Source of the DNA: Odontocerum albicorne
Taxonomy: Eukaryota; Arthropoda; Insecta; Trichoptera; Odontoceridae
Assembly: GCA_949825065.1 (NCBI GenBank)
Contig: OX463862.1
Span: 17,581,246-17,645,245, forward strand
Reading direction: 5' to 3'
DNA length: 64,000 bases
The notes under the pieces: model-generated
Databases searched by the model: none
Seen by the model: the letters and a program-made list of their open reading frames with translations, nothing else
What the model was told of the DNA's origin: nothing
Part shown: positions 11,205 to 22,144 of the stretch, piece by piece
Numbering within the stretch: the stretch's first letter is position 1
How the letters are laid out: every line of letters starts with the position of its first letter
Made by a program: the position numbers and the translations under genes

Positions 11205-11435
11205 GTCCAAGATGTGGTCAGATGGGGACGACAGCGTCGACGATACTGGTACCAACATGTACAGAGAATGAATTCCACAAGAATTCCATACATAGCTCTG
11301 CATGGGGTGCCGGATGGACGGCGCCCACCAGGGAGACCCCCGAAACGATGGAGAGATAGCTGGAGCTCAGCATCACAGGAGGACAATCCTGCAGTAACAG
11401 ACTCTTGAGTCTATAGAAAGTTTAAGAAGAAGAAG
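11205..11435 (+). mobile_element. LINE ORF2 C-terminal fragment with GAA-rich tail
   Basis: It encodes YWYQHVQRMNSTRIPYIALH, GVPDGRRPPGRPPKRWRDSW, the C-terminal style of non-LTR retrotransposon ORF2 proteins. It ends AGTTTAAGAAGAAGAAGACA. A possible short TSD (about CATACG) lies at both ends. Confidence 0.75.
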
Positions 11436-11439
11436 ACAT

Positions 11440-11640
11440 ACATACGTTCCCTCTGTTTCTGTATAAGGGTAGGTGCCCAATTTTTCTATCTCAATATACC
11501 TTACCTTCTCAAACCTTCTCATATCTTCTCAAACAGCTTTTACGATTTATCTCAAGTCTTGCTTTTCCTTCTTTCAAAATAATATTATTGTTATGAAAAA
11601 AAAAAACACTTCCTCAACAGTTACTTCATCAACCAAGACA
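11440..11640 (-). mobile_element. RTE-type LINE fragment, weak
   Basis: The CTGTATAAGGGTAGGTGCCC and CTTCTCAAACAGCTTTTACG blocks resemble the inverted RTE 3' end. Confidence 0.4.
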
Positions 11641-11940
11641 CACCGAAAGTAAAGCAATGATAAGAAGACAGGCAGAACAATGAGAAACGGTCTCTGAATA
11701 TTTGGGAGCCGCTCTGATTTCACGACAATTCAGAGGGGCATGACCTGAATGACGAAGACTTCTTGCGTAATGACTGTCGGATGGGCTGGTGCGAGGGAAG
11801 CGCAAGAAGAAAGTAACTGGACAAAGAACTACATTGAGGTAACGAAGAATTTTAACATTTCGGACAATATCGACGTGCAAAACGCAAACCTACACCAGTT
11901 TTAGCGGCTTAACACCAAATTGTTTTTGAAATTTTGTGCC
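11640..11940. other. Unassigned stretch, less AT-rich
   Basis: No family resemblance was recognised. A minus-strand frame of 83 codons spans it, but it lacks recognisable motifs. Confidence 0.3.
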
Positions 11941-12304
11941 ATTTTATGGTGCACTTCAACATATCCGAATTTTATAGTATATTTCTACATATTCGAATTT
12001 TATAGTGCACTTCAACATATCTGAATTTTATGGTACACTTCAACATATCCTAATTTTATAGTACACTTCAACATATTCAAATTTTATGGTACGTTTCAAC
12101 ATTTACGAATTTTGTGGTACACTTTAACACATCCAAATTTTATGGTACGCTTCAACATTTACGAATTTTATGGTACACTTCAGCATAGCCTAATTTTATG
12201 GAACACTTCAACATATCCAAATTTTATGGTACACTTCAATATATCCGAATTTTATGGTACACTTCAATATATCCGAATTTTATGGTACACTTCAACACAT
12301 CCGA
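11941..12304. repeat. 28-bp minisatellite, 13 units
   Basis: The unit ATTTTATGGTACACTTCAAC plus ATATCCGA recurs at 28-bp spacing from 11941 to 12304, with scattered substitutions but no indels visible. Because 28 is not a multiple of three, the repeated peptides in any frame are a by-product. Confidence 0.92.
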
Positions 12305-12479
12305 ATTGGTGATTTGGACACTTTGAATTCCGTTTAATTTTATATCATTTTTGGGCACCATTGGGAAACGGTCGCGTACCACCCGCGTAGAAGTCAAGTT
12401 TAAAATTCTTGTTATCTTTAAACCTCCAAATGTTAATGCCTTAACCATGAATAATATACTTTATTTTTCTCTTTCTTTG

Positions 12480-12685
12480 AAATTATAATTATGACCACAG
12501 TGATAGATATCCTTATACCCTCGAATATTAGTCGGAAAAAATGCCTGTGTCGTTCGAGGGTAGTAGCACAGCGCGGGACGACCTTCCACACGGAAGTCCA
12601 GTGCGTTACCGCGCGGCCATGCACTTCACGATCTGATCCAATACAACTGTGTGGTAAGTGAGTTTGCTAGTGTGCAACGGCCCGA
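12480..12685 (-). repeat. SINE-B joined to a piece of repeat D
   Basis: 12525-12625 reads on the minus strand as a tRNA-like GGCCGCGCGGTAACGCACTG, then GACTTCCGTGTGGAAGG. It is followed by 12627-12685, matching the inverted repeat D core (GTGAGTTTGCTAGTGTGCAA). At 50.8-51.2 kb the same two blocks also lie side by side. Confidence 0.65.
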
Positions 12686-12719
12686 CAAAGAATCAACATG
12701 TTTCAACATCGACGACAAC

Positions 12720-12810
12720 GAATATAACATGATTTCATTGCTGAGTTTTCATTCATCTTCACCATCCCTTCCTTTTCCTTTGCATAAAGATGTCTCATTT
12801 TTACTTTTAT

Positions 12811-12902
<92 letters not shown>

Positions 12903-13060
12903 ATAAAGATGACTAATCATTTGAACATTTTTCCGATCATGTAACTAATTTCCTTTAGTTACTCTTGTCTGGTTGTTTGGAAGAAATTGCCGCCAGGTAA
13001 TAAGTCTGCCAAATTGTTTTTACAATAAAGTGTAAAATAAATAAACAAAATAAACATTCA
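12720..13060 (+). mobile_element. CR1-like LINE 3' end containing a long (TA)n
   Basis: It shares the order of blocks with 14650-14880 and 46140-46425: a TTCCTTTTCCTTT block, a TATCTCACTTTTACTTT-like block, then a CTGGTTG..GGAAGAAATTGCCG block and a tail of AAATAAATAAA type. A TA run of about 85 bp at 12815-12899 has expanded at the ATTATGTATATA position. Confidence 0.7.
12815..12899. repeat. (TA)n microsatellite
   Basis: Uninterrupted TA dinucleotides for about 85 bp, inside a LINE 3' region. Confidence 0.97.
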
Positions 13061-13078
13061 CCCGATAAAAACAAAATA

Positions 13079-13380
13079 TTAGCAACGATACAAACTCGCA
13101 ATCTCCGGATTGAAGTCAAGCGCGTATACAGTACAACCCAATGGGTTTGTCATGTGACCATTTATTCCATTCAACCAGAAATATACTAAATAAGCCTTTA
13201 GTGAATTCCAGACTTGGTAGCCTTTATTACCTGGTTCAACTTCCGTTGATATTTCACTTTTATTTTTAATATGTGTATTATATGAATTGATTTCATAAAG
13301 CTGAATAATCCTTGGAATTATTTTTTCCCACCATGTAACTTCCCTTTGTTTAATAGTCAATCCACCCAAACTAGGATAAG
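13079..13380 (-). repeat. SINE-A, strongly decayed
   Basis: Minus-strand blocks of SINE-A remain in part: the GTACAACCCAATGGGTTTGT tail and TTCAACCAGAAATATACTAA. The region around 13085-13115 is tRNA-like. Confidence 0.4.
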
Positions 13381-13950
13381 TTGGGTCACCAAATTTAAAT
13401 CATTACACAATTAAATATAGTCAATATAATAAAACTAATTTTAAATAACGTCAATTTATTTGTCAATTCTGTCAATTCTAGATAATTCAAAGTCTCAACT
13501 GATAAAGCTTAAAAAATATAAATCGATTAAGCGGAAAAGTTCCACGATAAAAGAAGAAACGCAACATTCATTCAACTCCCTTTATTTACTTTTGCAAATA
13601 AGCATGCCAAATCGTTTTTGAATATACTCGTACATACAAGCTTCAGGTTCCCATTTACTTTTTTAAATCTTGATTTATTTAACGAAAATAGTCAAAAAAT
13701 CGACTTACTCTTGTAACTAGAAAAGTTAAATTAAGTGGCGTTACAGGTTTTGTCTACCCGTCGGTTAGTTATATAATTCGGGTCGAGTTGAACGTTGCAT
13801 AATCTCTGACATTATGAATATACTATTCATCACGATTTTCTTTTATTCTACAAAATACAGAAACTAGGTCTTCCTATTCTAGAAAGAATCGTGGACTTAG
13901 CAATTAGATTTATACCCTAGAATAAGTGTTGGTTATCCATTGTTTCATTG
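13380..13950. other. AT-rich, no recognised gene
   Basis: No coding frame or family repeat was recognised. Confidence 0.4.
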
Positions 13951-13954
13951 TATT

Positions 13955-14050
13955 ACACCATTGTTGTATACATTACAACCAGGTGGACTTATTGCTATGT
14001 GGAAATCTTTTTCAACCAACCAGAAAAATCTTAATTTCAAATCAGTAATG
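13955..14050 (-). repeat. SINE-A body fragment
   Basis: ATTACAACCAGGTGGACTTA, TTGCTATGTGG and CAACCAACCAGAAAAAT match the 3' body of SINE-A on the minus strand. Confidence 0.6.
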
Positions 14051-14105
14051 TAAATAAATAAATATAGGTTTATTGATACTAATATTTTCTACATATATCC
14101 TGAAA

Positions 14106-14482
14106 GCATTCGAAATATGGATGCACCGGAAAATGCTACGGATACTCTGGACGGATATGGTCAGCAACACAAGAGTTCTTCAAAGAGCCAAAGTTGACAG
14201 AGAGTTGCTGACTAATATTAAAATCCGAAAGGTGTCCTATTTGGGTCATGTATTGTACTTAGAGGAGAAAAGTACAAATCACTGCACCTGATCATCCAAG
14301 GCAAAATAGAGGGTCGAAGAGGTGTTGGCAGGAGGCAAATCTCCTGGCTCCGCAATATACGTGATTGGACTGATATAAGGAGCGTTGGGGATCTTTTTCG
14401 GGCTGCCGGGGACAAAGATGCCTACTCTCAGGTGATAGTCAACGTTGGAGGGACCTGACATGATACTGGGAAGAAGAAGAAG
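14106..14482 (+). mobile_element. 5'-truncated LINE, sister of the 3.0-kb copy, 11-bp TSD
   Basis: It encodes AFEIWMHRKMLRILWTDMVS, VLQRAKVDRELLTNIKIRKV, YLGHVLY, then a damaged end and a GAAGAAGAAG tail. The 11-bp ATATCCTGAAA occurs exactly at 14095-14105 and 14483-14493. It is truncated at a different 5' point from the copy at 3008, so it is an independent insertion. Confidence 0.88.
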
Positions 14483-14639
14483 ATATCCTGAAATTACAAA
14501 CGAGTATATCTCAAGATAATCTGGAAAAAAATACGTTTAAGAGAGAAACCACAAGATCTGTGCTCATCTTATAACATCTCCCCAGTCGAGATTTACCAAC
14601 AACAATAGAGGGCGAGCCCGGCCGCGAGGACACGATACG

Positions 14640-14882
14640 TTTTTAACCCTACATATAATGTGCTTCATTACTGATTTTTCTTTCCTCTTCACGGTCCTTT
14701 CCTTTTCCTTTAATTGATGATATCTCACTTTTATTTTTACTATGTATATTGTCCTTGAATTTTCTATCCGAATTTTTGCGACCATACAACTTCCTTTATT
14801 TAGTTTTGTCCAGTTGGCTGGAAAGTATTTCCACCAGGCAAAAAGTCCGTCAGTTTGTTTTACGATAAAATATTAAATAAAT
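14640..14882 (+). mobile_element. CR1-like LINE 3' end
   Basis: Blocks CATATAATGTGCTTCATTAC, TTCCTTTTCCTTTAATTGAT and GTCCAGTTGGCTGGAAAGTA, and the tail TTAAATAAATAAATAAA. Confidence 0.7.
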
Positions 14883-15054
14883 AAATAAAGATGGTCATGA
14901 GGCCAGAAGTGAAAGCCTTGAAAGAAAGAGAGGAATAATGTTTTCTTCCTCTTCATCTTTAAAGTTCCTCTTCTCTTCGGAGGCTATTTTGACCTTTGCT
15001 GTAGCGTATTTTAAAACAACATGCGTTATACAATAATAAAATTCTCGAATGCCA

Positions 15055-15288
15055 ACGAGAATTTAATTACTGTATAACACTTTCGTTATACGTAGTACAA
15101 CCTGGCGGGATTATTAGCATGTGGCAATATCGTCCAACCAACCAGAAATATGTTAAAGAGGTCTTAAGTAAAAATCAGACTGAAATCTTTTTTTAAAAAA
15201 ATCTAGGTTCCAGCAAGAATCATACCCATAACCTCCGGGCTGGGAGACAACCGTCTTACCAACTAAGCCACGAAGGTCGTCTTAGCAA
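15055..15288 (-). repeat. SINE-A, near full length
   Basis: The minus strand has a tRNA-like head (GTGGCTTAGTTGGTAAGACG, then GGAGGTTATGGGTATGATTC), an A-rich linker, the body with CTGGTTGGTTGGACGATATT, and a tail through ACCTCTTTAAC and AGGTTGTACTACGTATAACG. This is the window's best-represented SINE family. Confidence 0.75.
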
Positions 15289-15439
15289 TTATGTACTTAT
15301 ACGAAATTTGGGTCCGTACTGCTCTATGGTGTTGAAGCATGTACACTTATTCAGGCCACCACAAATAATTTAGAAGCACATTAAATGTGATGCTATCGAA
15401 TAATGATGAGTGCCTTAATGATTAATCAAGTCCGTAGTG

Positions 15440-15555
15440 AGAACATCTGGAAACGGATGAATAAATTCTGGTTGGCTGGAAGACATTGCCGCCTGGCAAT
15501 AAGCCCGTCAGATTGTATTTGCAATAAAAGTGTTCAATAAATAAAAAATAAATAA
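15440..15555 (+). mobile_element. CR1-like LINE extreme 3' end
   Basis: TTCTGGTTGGCTGGAAGACA, TTGCCGCCTGGCAATAAGCC and a repeated AAATAAATAAA tail. Confidence 0.7.
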
Positions 15556-15579
15556 ATAAAAATAAAGAAGTTTTATACG

Positions 15580-15660
15580 CTATAATACAGCGAGGAGCAT
15601 CAGTAAGAATCGAATCAGCAAACTCCAATTCGGAAAACTGACGTCTTACCAACTAGGGGC
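15580..15660 (-). repeat. SINE-A head fragment
   Basis: ACTGACGTCTTACCAACTAG is the inverted A-box side of the SINE-A tRNA-like head. Confidence 0.5.
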
Positions 15661-15671
15661 AATAATTGATC

Positions 15672-15985
15672 TCCGTAACCATGTTTATTTATTTATTAAA
15701 CACCTCATTGCAAATATAATCTGGCGAGTTTATTGCAAGGTGGCACCCCTTACAACCAACCAGACAAAAGTAAATAAAGCAAGTTACATGGTCGCTAAAA
15801 ATATTCAGAGGATTATTCATATTTATGCAATTTATGGACATAAACATGTATAAGTAAAAGTGAGATGTCATCAATCAAATGAAAAGGAAAGGATGGTGGA
15901 GAGGAAAGGAAAATCAGGAATGAAACATGTTATATTACTGACTAGAAATTAAGAGTTTTTTCAGTCGTGCCAAGGACAGAGCGAG
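15672..15985 (-). mobile_element. CR1-like LINE 3' end
   Basis: It begins TTTATTTATTAAACACCTC, the inverted tail, then CTGGCGAGTTTATTGCAAGG and an inverted AGGAAAGGATGGTGGAGAGG block. It is continuous with a CAGTCGTGCCAAGGACAGAG block seen also near 46080 and 49130. Confidence 0.7.
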
Positions 15986-16290
15986 TCTAATTAGTTGGTA
16001 AAATGGTTGACCCGAGGGTTTCGGGTTCAATTCCCGATCGGACCTGAAAAATGAATTTAATTAAAAATTTCAGATTCTAAAATAGTTCGTTTAATAATTA
16101 TCACACTCACACGTAATACTCGTAGATGTGTGCGAGTTTAGTTGTTACTTAACGTGGGGTTGAATAGCTAAAACTTGCGATTACGAACAACGAATTTCGT
16201 GTCCACTCAAGTGATTATAAAACCGAAGGCTCGAGCAAAAGGGGGCAGACAACGTTGTCTCCCGGTTACTTCAGTATTTGTGAAACACTA
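15985..16290 (+). repeat. tRNA-derived SINE (SINE-F)
   Basis: The head TCTAATTAGTTGGTAAAATG, GGGTTTCGGGTTCAATTCCC holds A- and B-box-like motifs. The body ends in ATTATAAAACCGAAGGCTCG, AGCAAAAGGGGGCAGACAAC, related to 26340-26650. Confidence 0.6.
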
Positions 16291-16785
16291 ATTTGGATAA
16301 GTCAAAAAATACCATATTAATTAATAATACAAATAAGCCACGGAGGTTGCTCAGAATTGAATACGTAGAATTGTATGATAACACTTGTGAGGGAACTGGA
16401 CTGTTAAGAACATCATAATTCGCACACGGAATGACCTTTTTGAATGAATTTTCCGATCTTCTATATCTCGGAGGATAAATTTAGGATTGACTTCTTAGTA
16501 AATTTTGTATTCATAACTGAGCCACTTCACAGGGAAGCATAAGTAACAGAGATCCTTGTTGTTATTATAATATATTAAGACGAGTTATCATTTATTTTTT
16601 GTCTTGTTATTTTATGTATTTGGGTTACATTCTCTTCAATATGTTTGTATAACATTACATAACAAAATATTATTTACATTAATAATATGCGCAAATAATT
16701 AATGAAATTAGCGTAAAACTATTGAATGATCTAACATTATTTTTTTAAATATTTATTTGTAAGGTATCGCTTTACGAGTATACGT
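16290..16785. other. AT-rich, no recognised feature
   Basis: Nothing was recognised apart from a possible worn tRNA-like piece near 16340. Confidence 0.35.
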
Positions 16786-16789
16786 CGGT

Positions 16790-17510
16790 ATTGGTTATTA
16801 AGAGCTTTCTTAGTAATGGGAGTTAGTTGTTTTTGCTAAACGTTTTATGCATCAGTTTTGGTTATTAAGAGCTTTCTTAGTAATGGGAGTTAGTTGTTTT
16901 TGCTAAACGTTTTATGCATCAGTATTGGTTATTAAGAGCTTTCTTAGTAATGGGAGTTAGTTGTTTTTGCTAAACGTTTTATGCATCAGTTTTGGTTATT
17001 AAGAGCTTTCTTAGTAATGGGAGTTAGTTGTTTTTGCTAAACGTTTTATGCTTCAGTATTGGTTATTAGAAACGTTCTTAGTAATGGGAGTTAGTTGTTT
17101 TTGCTAAACGTTTTATGCTTCAGTATTGGTTATTAGAAACTTTCTTAGTAATGGGAGTTAGTTGTTTTTGCTAAACGTTTTATGCATCAGTATTGGTTAT
17201 TAAGAGCTTTCTTAGTAATGGGAGTTAGTTGTTTTTGCTAAACGTTTTATGCTTCAGTATTGGTTATTAGAAACTTTCTTAGTAATGGGAGTTAGTTGTT
17301 TTTGCTAAACGTTTTATGCTTCAGTATTGGTTATTAGAAACTTTCTTAGTAATGGGAGTTAGTTGTTTTTGCTAAACGTTTTATGCTTCAGTATTGGTTA
17401 TTAGAAACTTTCTTAGTAATGGGAGTTAGTTGTTTTTGCTAAACGTTTTATGCATCAGTATTGGTTATTAAGAGCTTTCTTAGTAATGGGAGTTAGTTGT
17501 TTTTGCTAAA
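16790..17510. repeat. 67-bp satellite, 10.8 units of two linked types
   Basis: Unit starts fall exactly every 67 bp: 16790, 16857, 16924 and so on to 17460. Two unit types occur. Type A has GCATCAGT before the start and TTATTAAGAGCTTTC after it. Type B has GCTTCAGT before and TTATTAGAAACTTTC after. The order is A A A A B B A B B B A. There are almost no other differences, so the array was homogenised recently. Confidence 0.97.
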
Positions 17511-17619
17511 TAATAATTTATTTTTTATCAAATAGTATTTCTTGTTACTGTATATAACTCTGTTAAAGCTTTGTAAGTGATTGGGTTTAACCTGCCTATG
17601 TAAGCTTAATACAAGAAAT

Positions 17620-17720
17620 ACACCTCGATAAACCTATTTTCCCTCTTTTACATCCATACACCTTCTCACACAGCTCTTATGATTTCTCTTACTCAAATCT
17701 CTTGTATATATTATAATTAA
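17620..17720 (-). mobile_element. RTE-type LINE 3' sliver
   Basis: CATCCATACACCTTCTCACA, CAGCTCTTATGATTTCTCTT matches the inverted RTE 3' region. Confidence 0.55.
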
Positions 17721-18330
17721 AAAACTTATTTTTATATACATTCTCCTTTTTTATAATAAATTATTTCCACTTTCAGAATCAGTTGAAGTTTTACGAATAT
17801 AAAATGTTGACCCGAAAATAAAATAGTTTTATTTCCTTCTTTATTTATATTTGTGTTTCAAGTTTAACTAACCGCTGAAATATCGATTAATCTTAAAGTC
17901 AAAAGAAGAAAAAAAAACGACCAAACACTATATTATTCAGTTCATTACATAAGTTCAAACTTCGCATTGAAAAATTTATCGGTATTACAGCATAAGTGGC
18001 CATCTTTGAAATTTTAAATATGCCCATAGACAAAACCGGTTTCGCTTTCACTCTATGGTCAATATTTAAATATCTCTGGTCAATATTTGAATGCGCGTTC
18101 CATTTTTAAAATCGGAAATGGAAAGTTGTTTTTTTATTTTTTTACTATTGACTTTTTAATCTGTGGCTAAGAAATGAGTTCTGAACCTACTTATCGAAAA
18201 TAGTGTGTTGAATTATTCTCAACACTATTTGTTTATGCATGTATTTTTTTTTGCGTCGATGATGTTTATTCACTTCTTATCGATAATACTCGTACATATC
18301 ATCGTGTAATTTTTTTGATGAGGTAACAGA
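17720..18330. other. AT-rich, no recognised feature
   Basis: No gene or family repeat was recognised. Confidence 0.4.
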
Positions 18331-18590
18331 GAAGAAAAAGCCACACTTTTCTATCATAACGTACTTCATTCGCCTCTTTCCCAACTATACATATTCTCAC
18401 ATAGTCCTTCGTGTTTTTCTTACTTACTCATTACCTTCAATTTAAAAAAACTCATTCTCTTAGCCTAACATTACCTTTTTCAGTTTCTCCCGCCACGACT
18501 TTTACTCGTTTTAGCATTTTGATTTAGTAAATTTTTTCTTATACATTTTTGCCAAAATATCCAAACAATCTCAGTTTGCACTTTTTCACC
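18330..18590 (-). mobile_element. RTE-type LINE fragment
   Basis: CATTCGCCTCTTTCCCAACT, ACTATACATATTCTCACATA and the TTTCTCCCGCCACGACTTTT block are the inverted ORF2 C-terminal region. Confidence 0.55.
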
Positions 18591-18744
18591 CTAATTAATG
18601 CATAAATTATTGGTTATAATCTAACTCTAAAAAATCATTTTCAATAAATATCTTTTTACTGTCATTTCGGAAAATGTTTTATTTTTACGAAAATCCAAGT
18701 AATGAATAAGAAGGTATATTATTTTCACTTTTTATAATAATTCC

Positions 18745-19012
18745 CCCTTTTCATGTATGGAAGGAAAGCCTGGACGTTACGGAAGCGCGATAGAAATAGA
18801 AAAATTTAGAAGCACTAACAATGGTTGGATTTTTCTCATAAACTGGAAGAACAAGAAAATTATGGTTGGATCAAATTAATTAATTATGATATATTTTTAA
18901 AGAAAGAAATGTAAAATGTATTAATGAAGAAGAGGTTAAGGATGTGTATCGAGATAGGAAAGCCTGATGCTCTGTCCTCTCTGCCTACTCCGAGAGGGAA
19001 ATGGGGTGATGG
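18745..19012 (+). mobile_element. RTE-type LINE 3' end
   Basis: It starts near ATGGAAGGAAAGCCTGGACG, runs through ATGGTTGGATCAAATTAATT and ends CTGCCTACTCCGAGAGGGAA. Confidence 0.65.
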
Positions 19013-19435
19013 CATGCATGTGTATTTTAACTTTTGTGGTTTATATTATACATTACATCACCGCAAGACATAAAATATCGTATGTATAACTTTTACCCAT
19101 TTTCGATTATTATTTAATTCCATAATTAAAATTTTTTAATAACCGGTTAAGTTATAAGACCTTGTTACGAGAATGTATTACGTAAGACAACCCTTAGCGA
19201 TTAAAATTGTATCAGTCAAAAGAAATGAACAGCCTTTTTTAATGTTTCGTCCAAACATATTTAAGAAACTGGATTTTTTAAATTATACAACAGAAAGCTG
19301 TTTCATAGTAATGTTTATATATTTTTCTTAATATAACTTATATCATCACACTCACTAGGTTCAGTGTATGCTCTGAGACAGCTGAATTACATTTTACACG
19401 ATGACTGGATTTCAGTTCTCATTTCCATCAAACCT
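19012..19435. other. AT-rich, no recognised feature
   Basis: No gene or family repeat was recognised. Confidence 0.4.
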
Positions 19436-19640
19436 ATATTTGAATTGTATTACACTTTCGTTGTATACATACAACTCGGTGGACTTATTGCTATTTGATA
19501 ATATCTTCCAATCAACCAGAAAAATGTTTAAGACGTCTTAAGTGAAAACTGGACTAGAATCTTATTTAAAGTTCCAACGGGAATCGACTCCGTAAACTAC
19601 GGGTTGAGAGACAAGCGTCTTACCAACTGTTATTCAGTGT
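19436..19640 (-). repeat. SINE-A
   Basis: ATTGTATTACACTTTCGTTG, CAATCAACCAGAAAAATGTT and GACAAGCGTCTTACCAACTG give the inverted tail, body and head. Confidence 0.75.
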
Positions 19641-19935
19641 CGCCAACGGATTGATTTCAAACTTTGTCTCTTTGTATTCAAGTCCCTTAATGGAATGTCT
19701 CCATTGTATCTTTCGAATCTGTATCAGAGAGATGTTCCTTCGGAAAGAAGTATAACTTTGAGGCAAATTACTTCTTCATCTAATAAATTGATTGGTCAAA
19801 ATCAATCAAGACGGGGTACTGGTATTTGTTGTTGCTGGTTCTGTGGCGTGGAATGGCATGCCTCTTAGTGTCAGAGATTTGAGTGGCGTATGCAGCTTTA
19901 GGAAATACTAAAAGACAATCCATTTTGTTAGTTCT
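19641..19935 (+). mobile_element. Non-LTR LINE ORF2 C-terminal fragment
   Basis: The frame gives VFKSLNGMSPLYLSNLYQRD, VPSERSITLRQITSSS, and later VEWHASLVSEI with a frame change into VCSFRKY-like sequence. This is the familiar C-terminus (short variable loop, then 'W..MP..VR' and 'SFRK.LK') of non-LTR reverse transcriptases. Confidence 0.7.
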
Positions 19936-19949
19936 TATCATAATTTATG

Positions 19950-20270
19950 ATGTTATATGAACACTACACTAAACTTAAACACATTGAATGCGTTACGATC
20001 ACATATTTGAAGATCTACAAAGGTTTCTTTATAGTTCGTTTTCCCTTGATAAATATTCTGCGGTTTTTTTTTATGAAATATGTTTTTCTGAACATATACA
20101 GATTCGGGGAAGTACCCAATCTAATGGCCGTAGCCACTACCTTCCTATCCTTACACTCAATTTATTTTAAATCTGTTGACAACATTGGGTTCGAATTCTG
20201 AGTTAGAGCGCTCTTAAGAAGACTTTGCTTTCTAAAAAGCGCTAAATAAATTGATTATTTATAATTATTT
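19950..20270 (+). repeat. Repeat E
   Basis: Same ordered blocks as 7240-7690: ATATTTGAAGATCTACAAAG, GGGGAAGTACCCAATCTAAT, CTTCCTATCCTTACACTCAA, then GGGTTCGAATTCTGAG. Confidence 0.7.
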
Positions 20271-20544
20271 TTAAACGATGTATTGTAGACCATAAAACAA
20301 TAAATAAATAAATGATATTACATGTTTTTATAATAGGCTGTAATAGCAACAGAATCACGTATTTGTAGGTACACGTGAACGCAAGCAGTGATAGTTTTTT
20401 CTACACGTTCAGAAACGCACGTCAAGTTAACACCTACCTACTTTTTCCGGTATCTCTGGATGAGCATCTACATTCAAGATCGAGTAACGCATACAGTTGT
20501 TATAGACGAATTATGTAATGTATTTTTGTGCTTGATCGATTCAT

Positions 20545-20650
20545 CATAATGAACTCCGTGGGCTAGTTGGTTAGACGCCTGTTTACCAGCCCGGTGGTTA
20601 CGGGGTTGATTTCCGTTGAATCTCGCATATTTTTATAAAGGAAAATAATA
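20545..20650 (+). repeat. SINE-A head
   Basis: CTCCGTGGGCTAGTTGGTTA, GACGCCTGTTTACCAGCCCG, GGTGGTTACGGGGTTGATTT is a complete tRNA-like head. The expected SINE-A body does not follow. Confidence 0.65.
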
Positions 20651-20789
20651 ATACTAATAATAAAATTGTACATTATCTTCCGTGGGACGTCCTCCATGAT
20701 CTACTTGATAAAATGCGTGTGTTTTAACATGGGGCTGGATATAATGATAAACAGAAGAGTTATATAACACCATTTAGAGAGTAAACTCT

Positions 20790-21110
20790 TCTAAAAGGAT
20801 TCTTATCCTCTATTATGAAAAATTAAGAACATTACAAAAAAATTTATTGACAAAATCGGAAAGTGGTGGCTACGGTCATTAGATAAGGAACTTGCCCACA
20901 TCTTTATATGTTTACAAAAACATATTAGGTAAGTTAAAAAAACCGCATAAAACTTACTAAGGAAAGATGAACTACAAAGAAATCTTTTTAGATCTTCCGA
21001 TATATGATGGTAGCACATTCGACTTTTGGTAGAATGTAGTCTATGAGTCAAGTGTAAGTACACAATCGTACATTTTGAAGACTTCTCTAAAAGGGGTGTC
21101 TTCAAAATGA
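20790..21110 (-). repeat. Repeat E, inverted partner of the 19.95-kb copy
   Basis: The minus strand shows the same ordered blocks (AAGTTCCTTATCTAATGACC, ATATCGGAAGATCTAAAAAG). With the + copy at 19950 it forms an inverted pair about 530 bp apart. Confidence 0.65.
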
Positions 21111-21184
21111 TTTTTTCGCCTAGTATTCGGAGGCATATCTATGACTTCTTTCTATTATTTCAAAAAGAGAAAAAAACATGTCTA

Positions 21185-21365
21185 TGTGCTCCGATCATCT
21201 CACTTCAGTATGCCATTGAATCCAGTACAGCGGTGTGGCCGATAAGAGTGCTGGTGTGCAACGGCTTGCTTACTTAAAAAAAAACTTCACAGCACAGCTT
21301 CGCTTTTCAAATGAATTGACGTTGGAATGGCGAGAGGATTCATGACTACGATACCCAGCAACGAA
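21185..21365 (-). repeat. Repeat D, core
   Basis: ATGTGCTCCGATCATCTCAC, GTGCTGGTGTGCAACGG and CACAGCACAGCTTCGCTTTT are the inverse of the copies at 50.8 and 61.7 kb. Confidence 0.7.
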
Positions 21366-22140
21366 CCTAAAGCTGCAAACGTCACCCATATCTCTAACAC
21401 TTTAAGGCAACTAAAGATTGACCGACCTGAGAAATTACTCGAGGAAACGTTAACTTAAATCGAAGAATCATCAATTCACTCAATATTACTCAATAATCTG
21501 TTAAAATAACAAAATAAAAATGTTGAAATTACGAAAAAAAACATTTTTGTCGACCAAAATCAATCAGGAAATCAGCTATGAATATAATGGTATATTGCGC
21601 ACAACTTCAAGAATACCCAAAAATCGAATAAATCACAATTCACTTAAAAAATCAAACAGAAAAATTCTTTCATGAAACATATTCAAGACTATTTTAAGGA
21701 CTTAAAAAACAAAAAAAAAATGCTCAAATGGTGATTTTTTTTATCAACTGAGTTATTTAGCTTACATTTATTTATTGATCAAGTCTATGATGATATGATT
21801 AATATTATTGCCTAACAAGTTAGCGTCGGGGGTTCAAATACCGTCTAAGTTATCATATATCCAGTCTTGTTAAACTGTGAAACGTTATTTTATCAAAAGC
21901 TTAGTTTTTCTGTAAGTAACTTGTTTTCTGCTTTACATAAATAGTTCGAGTCTTAGATAAATTTATCGCCCTGAATCTTGATGTCAAGCTTGAATCTTCT
22001 CGGCATTGGAACTTCTGGGTTGACCTGTCAAGGCTGTTTGTTTGCAGAAGTGCAATAGTTTGCACATAATATATACATAGGCATCATTCTAATACAGAAT
22101 GTACTGATGTTTTCATTTACAAGTCTTAAGCAACAAAAAA
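21365..22140. other. AT-rich, no recognised gene
   Basis: Only a SINE-like head near 21815-21850 (CTAACAAGTTAGCGTCGGGG, GTTCAAATACCG) was noticed. Confidence 0.35.
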
Positions 22141-22144
22141 TCGT

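Noticed and set aside
12112..12312. Repeated peptide of NFMVRFNIYEFYGTLQ type
   Set aside because: It is the 28-bp minisatellite read in shifting frames.
12651..12944. 97-codon frame with a run of Ile-Tyr
   Set aside because: The run is a translation of the (TA)n microsatellite inside a LINE 3' end; not a protein.
16790..17510. CRISPR-like array
   Set aside because: Units are contiguous with no unique spacers, in a eukaryotic setting; it is a satellite.
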